A DNA stretch of 5,888 nt from Candidatus Magasanikiibacteriota bacterium (GTDB lineage: Bacteria > Patescibacteriota > Patescibacteriia > Magasanikbacterales > UBA10003), in assembly GCA_026396495.1 (NCBI GenBank), contig JAPLWR010000104.1, positions 4,060-9,947 on the forward strand, given 5' to 3'. This document shows positions 1 to 4,961 of the stretch, piece by piece. The position numbers and the translations under genes are program-made. The notes under the pieces were generated by a model. That model was given only the letters and a program-made list of their open reading frames with translations. It had not been told where the DNA came from and made no database searches. How positions within the stretch are numbered: position 1 is the first letter of the stretch; every line of letters begins with the position of its first letter.

Positions 1-354
1 TTCTAATTCTTCCGCGTCAAATTTAGAATTCCATAACATGTCGGAAAGCAAATCCATAGCCAAATCAGCATGCTCCTGACTAACTTTTATATAATAACCA
101 GTATAATCACGACTGGTATAAGCATTATATTCCGCGCCAACCTTATCTAATTCTTTAGAAATATCTAAAGTAGTTGGACGTGACAAAGTACCCTTAAACA
201 TCATGTGTTCTATAAAATGAGATAAACCATTTATTTCTTTGGCTTCATATCTAGAACCCACAGGAAAAAGAGCCAGAATAGTTACTGCCTCTGTCCCTTT
301 TACTGGCACAGTTAAAAGTGTCAGACCATTAGATAATTTAGACTTATGATACAT
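1..354 (-). CDS. M16 family zinc metallopeptidase, N-terminal part (runs off the left edge)
   Basis: This reading frame starts at ATG (354-352) and stays open to the window edge, giving 118 residues with no stop. It shows the inverted zinc motif of the M16 (pitrilysin/insulinase/processing peptidase) family, H46-F-I-E49-H50, followed by MMFKGT. Around it are the usual family landmarks: an N-terminal strand KLSNGLTLL, a PVGSRYE segment before the motif, and GAEYNAYTSRDYTGYYIKV after it. In M16 enzymes the two His bind zinc, the Glu is the catalytic base, and a third ligand (Glu) lies roughly 75 residues further on, so here it would fall just outside the window. No signal peptide is visible at this start, so the protein is probably cytosolic or exported by an unseen route. 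It begins 15 nt after the TPM gene, with only A/T between them and no Shine-Dalgarno. Family assignment is firm; substrate and full length (single or double domain) cannot be seen. Confidence 0.93.
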   Translation of the reverse strand, partial: MYHKSKLSNGLTLLTVPVKGTEAVTILALFPVGSRYEAKEINGLSHFIEHMMFKGTLSRPTTLDISKELDKVGAEYNAYTSRDYTGYYIKVSQEHADLAMDLLSDMLWNSKFDAEELE

Positions 355-369
355 AAAATATAAAATTAT

Positions 370-1272
370 TTACCAACTACCACTTGATCCTCCACCACCA
401 GAACCACCGCCGCCAAATCCCCCAAACCCACCACCGCCAGAACCACCGCCGCCGCCAAATCCGCCCCAAAACATTCCACCGCCAGGACCTCCTTTGGGTG
501 GTCCTTTTTTAGACATCACATAATCCATCAATAAACCAAATAAACCAAAAGCAAGACCCCACCACAACATGCTTAAAGCAAAACCTACAACAAATAAACT
601 TATGACCAGACCAAAACCTACACCCAATAATCCTCCTGGCCACCATCTTTTTGATTGACTTAATTTATAAGTCAAAATTCTAATAAAGAAAAAAACTGCA
701 ATAAAAATAAAATAAGCTAACTCACCAAAAACTTTACCAAGAGCTTTACTGGTACCAGTTTCATTAGAACTAGCGGCAACTAGAGAACTAACATCTTCAC
801 CTTTCACAGCCGCCATAATTGCACTTGTTCCATCTACTATTCCTTTAGTATAGTCACCGGCTTGAAACTCTGGTTTAATAATTTGATTAATAATCTGATA
901 AGCAGTGGCATCAGGTAAAGCTCCTTCTAATCCGTAACCAACCTCTATACGCATTTTTCTATCATCTAGTGCCACTAAAAGCAAAACGCCGTTGTCTGCC
1001 CCTTTTTTACCAATCTTCCAATCTTCAAACAATTTAACAGCAAAATTTTCTATGGTGTCATCTTGTAGACTCTTAATTGTCACAACCGCGATTTCATGTT
1101 TGGTATCTATCTCAAATTTTTGCAAATCACTTTCTAATTTGGTCTTTGCCCCACTATCTATAACGCCAGCAAAATCATTAACAAAACCCGTGGGCTGACC
1201 CGGGTTATAATAAGCAAAAACTAATTGTGGAAAAAATAAAAATGATAAAACCAATGCTGTAATTTTTTTCAT
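370..1272 (-). CDS. TPM-domain (YgcG-type) membrane protein with glycine-rich tail
   Basis: The protein has 300 residues. Residues 1-20 form a signal peptide (MKK, hydrophobic core, cleavage likely after VFA). Residues about 25-157 form a TPM domain (named after TLP18.3, Psb32, MOLO-1), with typical pieces VNDFAGVI (31-38), a strand around IAVVTIKSL (61-69), GADNGVLLLVALDDRKMRIE (91-110) and VGYGLEGALPDA (111-122). Hydrophobic segments follow at about 183-201 and 213-250 (one or two passes). From residue 257 the chain is almost all glycine with some Phe/Ser and ends in SSGSW, a C-terminus typical of this family. The TPM domain would lie outside the membrane. Some TPM proteins are reported to have phosphatase activity or to help membrane protein complex repair, but the role in most bacteria is unknown. 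It follows lemA after 76 nt, a pairing seen in many bacteria. It alone in this window has a recognisable ribosome site. Confidence 0.93.
   Translation of the reverse strand: MKKITALVLSFLFFPQLVFAYYNPGQPTGFVNDFAGVIDSGAKTKLESDLQKFEIDTKHEIAVVTIKSLQDDTIENFAVKLFEDWKIGKKGADNGVLLLVALDDRKMRIEVGYGLEGALPDATAYQIINQIIKPEFQAGDYTKGIVDGTSAIMAAVKGEDVSSLVAASSNETGTSKALGKVFGELAYFIFIAVFFFIRILTYKLSQSKRWWPGGLLGVGFGLVISLFVVGFALSMLWWGLAFGLFGLLMDYVMSKKGPPKGGPGGGMFWGGFGGGGGSGGGGFGGFGGGGSGGGGSSGSW
373..504 (-). repeat. Low-complexity GGN repeat coding the glycine-rich tail
   Basis: This stretch encodes residues 257-300 of the TPM protein. On the plus strand it is a run of CCN/CCG triplets. One visible direct repeat is CCAGAACCACCGCCGCC at 398-414; it recurs from 437 with one extra GCC triplet, and both copies lead into AAATCC. 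It is much more GC-rich than the surrounding sequence because glycine codons are GGN. The in-frame triplet difference between copies suggests growth and shrinkage by replication slippage. Confidence 0.8.
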
Positions 1273-1276
1273 AATG

Positions 1277-1283
1277 CCTTTTT
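1277..1283 (-). promoter_or_regulatory. Weak ribosome binding site of the TPM gene
   Basis: On the minus strand AAAAAGG is followed by CATT and then the ATG at 1272. The AAGG core could pair with the 16S 3' end, but the 4-nt spacing is shorter than usual. It supports the chosen start, which also begins a good signal peptide. It is the only Shine-Dalgarno-like element seen before any start in the window. Confidence 0.5.
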
Positions 1284-1291
1284 AGAAATAT

Positions 1292-1334
1292 AGTAATTAG
1301 CAAGCTAATCCCTTGATTAACTTGCTATCTTACT
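1292..1334 (-). promoter_or_regulatory. Intercistronic RNA hairpin between lemA and the TPM gene
   Basis: In the minus-strand transcript, UAGCAAGUUAAUC (1327-1315) pairs with GAUUAGCUUGCUA (1310-1298) over 13 consecutive positions, with one internal U-G wobble, closing on the tetraloop AAGG (1314-1311). Below this, AGUAA (1334-1330) can pair with UUACU (1296-1292) across a small asymmetric bulge. The wobble is a C-A mismatch on the plus strand, so the structure is better in the RNA of the gene direction. It starts 14 nt past the lemA stop and ends about 20 nt before the TPM start codon. No run of U follows the stem, so it does not look like a standard intrinsic terminator. A transcript-stabilising, processing or translation-modulating element is the likelier reading, but the function is inference. 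Confidence 0.6.
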
Positions 1335-1348
1335 GTATCCCTAAATAA

Positions 1349-1924
1349 TTATTTAACTTCCAAATTCACCTTGGGAGCAGTAGCGGCCTCTTCTGCGGCT
1401 TGAAACATGGTGCGAGTAGAAAAACCAAACCAACCAGCCAAGATATTACGAGGAAACACTTTAACAGAAACATTGTAATTTTTAACTGTCTCATTATAAC
1501 GACTACGCTCCACACTAATTCTATTTTCAGTTCCTTCTAATTGAGCCATTAAAGTTTGAGTAGCTTCAGCGGATTTTAATTGTGGATAATTTTCCATCAC
1601 CACCAAAAGTCTAGCTAAGGCACCTTCCATTTGATTAGCCGCACCAACTTTGTCTTCAGAAGTTTGGGCACCAGCATATCTAGTTCTGGCCTCGGCTAAA
1701 TCACCAAACACTTTTTGTTCTTGTTTCATCACTCCCTTAACTGATTCCACTAAATTAGGAACTAAATCAAAACGTCTTTGATATTGGGCTTCCACTTGAG
1801 CCCAAGCCGCATCCACACCTTCACGGCCTTTAACTAAACCATTATAAGTACCCACTAGATAGCCGACAATAATGACGACCACTAGGACTACTACTCCTAA
1901 AACAATTTTTGATTGTTTTGTCAT
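1349..1924 (-). CDS. lemA: LemA family membrane-anchored protein
   Basis: This 191-residue protein matches the LemA family over its full length, and the length is normal for the family. A short basic start (MTKQSK) precedes a single transmembrane helix at about 7-25. The family signature GTYNGLV (25-31) comes next, then a long helical region: AWAQVEAQYQRRFDLVPNLV (40-59), ENYPQLKS (111-118), and ENRISVERSRYNETVKNYN (133-151), ending in the FPRNILAGWFGF segment (157-168). The expected form is an N-terminal anchor with a helical bundle outside the cytoplasm. The molecular function of LemA is not known; the gene often sits beside TPM-domain proteins or the HtpX protease. Here a TPM gene follows, and then an M16 peptidase. 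The start ATG lies 16 nt after the glyS stop in pure A/T-rich sequence with no Shine-Dalgarno, so translation may rely on coupling. Confidence 0.96.
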   Translation of the reverse strand: MTKQSKIVLGVVVLVVVIIVGYLVGTYNGLVKGREGVDAAWAQVEAQYQRRFDLVPNLVESVKGVMKQEQKVFGDLAEARTRYAGAQTSEDKVGAANQMEGALARLLVVMENYPQLKSAEATQTLMAQLEGTENRISVERSRYNETVKNYNVSVKVFPRNILAGWFGFSTRTMFQAAEEAATAPKVNLEVK

Positions 1925-1940
1925 AAATTTAATTGATTAA

Positions 1941-3323
1941 TTAGTAAATTAATTTTTTTTGAAAAAAATTTCTCAGTTCTTTTACCTCTACTCTTTCTTG
2001 TTCCATAGTGTCTCTGTCACGCACCGTCACTTTACCATCATTAGGGGTATCAAAATCCACGGTTATGCAATATGGAGTACCAATTTCATCTTGGCGGCGA
2101 TAACGCTTGCCCACAGACCCTGTTTCATCATATTGGACATTCCAAAAAGGACACAAATCTTTGGCAATATCCTCCGCAATGCCTAATAATGGTTCTTTTT
2201 TAGACAAAGGAAAAATGGCGATTTTGACTGGTGCCAGATCATAAGGTAAACGCAAAACCATTTCTTCTTCTTTATTAGATTCCGTAGTAGTAGAACGCCC
2301 ACCTTTTACTTCTTCAAATGCTTCTGATAAAACGGCCAAAATTGTTCTTTGTAAACCAAAAGATGGTTCAATCACATGTGGTAAAGTTTTTTCATTAGTC
2401 TCAGGATCTAAATAAGTTAAATCTTCACCACTAAATTTTTGATGACGCCCTAAATCATAATCAGTCCTATAAGCTAAGCCATACAATTCTTTTTGACCAA
2501 AAGGATAATTATATTCTATGTCAATGGTACGTTTGGAATAAAAGGCACGTTCTTCATCGGCAATTTCATGATAAACTAAATTAGCTTCTTTTAAACCTAA
2601 GTAGGCACACCATTTTTTCATCAAGTTTAATAATTCTTCAAAATGTTTTTCCCAATTATCTGGTTTAATAAAATATTCAATTTCCATTTGTTCAAATTCA
2701 CGAACGCGAAAAATATAATTTTCCACCGTAATTTCATTACGGAAAGCTTTACCAATTTGGCCAATACCAAAAGGTAATTTTTTACGCATGGTTTGTTGAA
2801 CATTTTTATAATTTACAAAAATACCACCAGCTGTTTCTGGACGAAGATAGGCCTCGGAAGTTGACCCCTCCATAGAACCCACCTGTGTCTTAAACATCAA
2901 ATTAAATTGTCTAGATTCTGTTAACTCTCCTCCGCATTCTGGACACTTTAAACCTTTAGTATCTAAAGGCTGGTCTTTGTCATAACCCGGTTTTAAACCA
3001 GCTGACTCTAATAAATGATCAGCTCTAAAACGTTGATGACATTTTTTGCAATCCACTAAAGGATCAGAAAAATTCTGCACATGACCCGATGCCTCCCAAA
3101 TTTTAGGGCTCATTAAAATTGAAGAGTCCAACCCCACCATATCATCTCTTTCTCTAACAAACATACGCCACCAAGCTTTTTTAATATTGTTAGATAATTC
3201 CACGCCCAAAGGACCAAAATCATAAATTGCCGAATAACCGCCATAAATTTCCGAAGAAGGAAAGATAAAACCGCGGCGTTTACACAAAGAAATTAATTTA
3301 TCCATTTTTGATAGTTCAGCCAT
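1941..3323 (-). CDS. glyS: Glycine--tRNA ligase, single-chain (alpha2) class II type
   Basis: The enzyme charges tRNA-Gly with glycine in the cytosol using ATP. From ATG at 3323 it has 460 residues, normal for the dimeric bacterial/eukaryotic-type GlyRS and unlike the two-subunit alpha2-beta2 enzyme. Landmarks in that numbering: KRRGFIFPSSEIYGG (15-29) and YDFGPLGVELSNN (34-46) at the N-terminus; a likely zinc site from C92-x-x-C95 and C127-x-x-C130; the RPETA segment (161-165); motif 2 from FRNEIT to FRVREFEQME (194-214); motif 3 HVIEPSFGLQR (316-326); and a C-terminal anticodon-binding domain from about 364 (LAPVKIAIFPLSKK, then GSVGKRYRRQDEIGTPYC). A TTG at 3335 would add four residues, but ATG 3323 is preferred; a second ATG at 3305 would also keep the whole core. 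One oddity is RPETA-G-GIF, where most GlyRSs have Gln (AQGIF). It begins 13 nt after frr with no Shine-Dalgarno. Confidence 0.97.
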   Translation of the reverse strand: MAELSKMDKLISLCKRRGFIFPSSEIYGGYSAIYDFGPLGVELSNNIKKAWWRMFVRERDDMVGLDSSILMSPKIWEASGHVQNFSDPLVDCKKCHQRFRADHLLESAGLKPGYDKDQPLDTKGLKCPECGGELTESRQFNLMFKTQVGSMEGSTSEAYLRPETAGGIFVNYKNVQQTMRKKLPFGIGQIGKAFRNEITVENYIFRVREFEQMEIEYFIKPDNWEKHFEELLNLMKKWCAYLGLKEANLVYHEIADEERAFYSKRTIDIEYNYPFGQKELYGLAYRTDYDLGRHQKFSGEDLTYLDPETNEKTLPHVIEPSFGLQRTILAVLSEAFEEVKGGRSTTTESNKEEEMVLRLPYDLAPVKIAIFPLSKKEPLLGIAEDIAKDLCPFWNVQYDETGSVGKRYRRQDEIGTPYCITVDFDTPNDGKVTVRDRDTMEQERVEVKELRNFFQKKLIY

Positions 3324-3336
3324 AAAATATTTCAAA

Positions 3337-3888
3337 TTAAATCGTCATTATATCTTTTTGTTTTTCTTCAGCCATCTCTCTTAAAGAATCATTTTGTTCT
3401 TTCATTATTTTTTCTAACTTTTCTTGAAAAGCAAAGCGTTGATCTTCATTCATTGTTTTATTTTTTTCCTCATCAGCAATTTCATCTCTAATTGCATCAC
3501 GTAATTGACGCAAAGAAATTCTAGAAGACTCTAATCTTTGGTTGGCAACTTTAATTAAATCTAATCTAAATTCTTCTGTCATGGGTGGCATAATTAATCT
3601 TATGGCTTTACCATCATTAACAGGATTTAAACCAATATTAGAAGCAATGATGGCTTTTTCAATTTCTTTAAGCATACCCTTATCCCAAGGCTCAATCGTA
3701 ATAGTCTTAGGATCTGGCACAGTAATTGAAGCTACTCCTTTTAAACTCATCTTATTACCATAAGCCTCTACCACTACTCCATCTAAAATAGCCGAGTTGG
3801 CCCGCCCAGTACGCAAATGACTCAACTCTTCTTTTAAGTGATCCGATATTTTTTTAAAGTCCGGAGTAAACTTTTCTAAATTAAACAT
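3337..3888 (-). CDS. frr: Ribosome recycling factor
   Basis: RRF works with EF-G to split post-termination ribosomes in the cytosol. From ATG at 3888 the product has 183 residues, close to the usual 185. Family landmarks are LKEELSHLRTGRANSAILDG (18-37), VASITVPDPKTITIEPWDK (52-70), IEKAIIASNIGLNPVNDGK (76-94), IRLIMPPMTEEFR (96-108), and the long C-terminal helix with LRQLRDAIRDEIADEEK. Together these give the two-domain RRF: a three-helix bundle plus a small beta domain. A TTG at 3915 extends the frame by nine residues but would overlap the preceding gene by 23 nt and add a non-conserved MVNLLRNKI; it is rejected. The chosen start lies 4 nt after the stop of the beta-propeller gene, so translational coupling is likely. 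In many bacteria frr follows pyrH or tsf/rpsB; here it sits between a propeller lipoprotein and glyS. Confidence 0.97.
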   Translation of the reverse strand: MFNLEKFTPDFKKISDHLKEELSHLRTGRANSAILDGVVVEAYGNKMSLKGVASITVPDPKTITIEPWDKGMLKEIEKAIIASNIGLNPVNDGKAIRLIMPPMTEEFRLDLIKVANQRLESSRISLRQLRDAIRDEIADEEKNKTMNEDQRFAFQEKLEKIMKEQNDSLREMAEEKQKDIMTI

Positions 3889-3892
3889 AATT

Positions 3893-4960
3893 TTATTTCT
3901 TAATAGGTTGACCAAAACCTAAATACATAATTTTAGGATCATTGGAGTCAATTAATAAAAATGAAGGAGGTCTGACGCTAGGAAGTTTTTGATTCCCCCA
4001 CTCTAAGCCACCATCCACAGATTTATAAAAAGTGGTAGGAGTAGCATAAAAAATTTCTTTAACATTCTTAGGATTTACCGCCACTACTCTAATATCCGCG
4101 CCATTAGGTGGAGTCAATAAATCTATTGCCTCCCAAGTTACTCCAGCATCTTCAGTTTTAATCAAACCGTATTGTGAAGCCAAAAGAAAACTCTCGGCTT
4201 TAGGATCCACTAAAACCAAATCGTGATAAATATAAGCGCCACCATATTTTTTCAAACCTTCATTCATTTCTGTCCAATTTTCTCCAGCGTCATTACTGCG
4301 ATATAAGCCTTTTTCCTGTGTAGCTACGTAAATAATCTTAGAATTAGTGGGGTTAATAATAACTTTAGCTAAGGGATTCTCAAAACGTTTGGTTACAACC
4401 CAATTTTTTCCTCCATCTGTGCTTTTTAAAAAATCTCCCACACTATTGCCTGCATATAACACCAAACTAGAATTTGGGTCAATAACCACATTAGTCAACC
4501 TAACTTCTGGTCTTCCTTCTTGATAAACCGCTAAGAAACTACGACTACAATCTTCTGATTTAAAAATTAAATTACCTAAAGCCACAAAAATTAAACACTT
4601 ATTTTTTGAATCAACAGTTACGCTGCTAACAGTTCCAGCTTTTATTTGTTCTGGTCTTTGCCAGGCCATGCCACCAGCATAACTAAATAATAAACCAGTA
4701 TTAATACCAGTAGCGTAAAGAGCGTTATGATCAGCAGGGTCAAAAATTAAGCCGGTCATGACATCTTTAGAAAAATCTTTTCTTTCTCCACCAATGGCAA
4801 AAATTTGTGTACGCTGGGCCCAAGTCAAGCCACCGTCAACACTTTTAAAAACTCCGCCGTCAATAGCAGCTGGCGCACTACCACCAACGGTAATACACCC
4901 CGCTCCGCCCAAAACCAAAACTGTGGCACTTAACAAGAAAAAAAATAAAAACTTGCGCAT
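3893..4960 (-). CDS. Predicted lipoprotein with seven BNR/sortilin-like beta-propeller repeats
   Basis: This 355-residue protein starts MRKF with a hydrophobic stretch (4-19), then GGAG-C22, a plausible but non-ideal lipobox (Gly at -3); it is probably exported and lipid-anchored. Seven copies of an Asp-box-like motif (K-S-x-D-G-G-x-x-W) recur every 42-53 residues: 39-47, 92-100, 134-142, 179-187, 221-229, 268-276 and 313-321. Copies 2 and 3 are degenerate (FSYAGGMAW, KSEDCSRSF). Each copy from the second on is preceded by a strand pair of the form V-x-DP....-LYA (e.g. VVIDPNSSLVLYA, 158-170). The C-terminus (FLLIDSNDPKIMYLGFG) supplies a last strand pair that could close the ring with the N-terminal motif. 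This pattern is typical of BNR, sortilin and Ycf48-like propellers, which are mostly binding or assembly scaffolds. Its partner is unknown, and no sialidase catalytic site is recognisable. It begins 1 nt after the holB stop and ends 4 nt before frr, so it is tightly embedded in an information-processing operon. Confidence 0.88.
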   Translation of the reverse strand: MRKFLFFFLLSATVLVLGGAGCITVGGSAPAAIDGGVFKSVDGGLTWAQRTQIFAIGGERKDFSKDVMTGLIFDPADHNALYATGINTGLLFSYAGGMAWQRPEQIKAGTVSSVTVDSKNKCLIFVALGNLIFKSEDCSRSFLAVYQEGRPEVRLTNVVIDPNSSLVLYAGNSVGDFLKSTDGGKNWVVTKRFENPLAKVIINPTNSKIIYVATQEKGLYRSNDAGENWTEMNEGLKKYGGAYIYHDLVLVDPKAESFLLASQYGLIKTEDAGVTWEAIDLLTPPNGADIRVVAVNPKNVKEIFYATPTTFYKSVDGGLEWGNQKLPSVRPPSFLLIDSNDPKIMYLGFGQPIKK

Positions 4961-4961
4961 A

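Noticed and set aside
992..1198. Plus-strand open frame of 68 codons
   Set aside because: It lies wholly antisense to the TPM domain coding region, has no ribosome site and no recognisable family; the minus-strand gene explains the sequence.
1342..1355. Perfect 14-bp palindrome TAAATAATTATTTA over the lemA stop codon
   Set aside because: Only A and T, next to an A/T-rich gap; likely chance, with no second copy at other gene ends.
1335..1365. Possible promoter before the TPM gene (TTGGAA with a GATACA-like -10)
   Set aside because: The -10 match is poor (3 of 6) and the -35 lies within lemA; not strong enough to list as a feature.
1951..1970. A/T-only inverted repeat (AATTTTTTT / AAAAAAATT) at the 3' end of glyS, resembling a terminator
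   Set aside because: It has no G-C pairs, a 2-nt spacer and lies inside the coding end of glyS; it encodes the last residues FFQKK and would form a very weak stem.
1959..2186. Plus-strand open frame of 75 codons inside glyS
   Set aside because: Antisense to the conserved anticodon-binding domain of GlyRS; a by-product of codon composition.
3542..3763. Plus-strand open frame of 73 codons inside frr
   Set aside because: Antisense to conserved RRF sequence with no independent support.
3889..3915. TTG start that would extend frr by nine residues
   Set aside because: It overlaps the upstream gene by 23 nt and adds residues not seen in RRF; ATG at 3888 gives the family's normal length.
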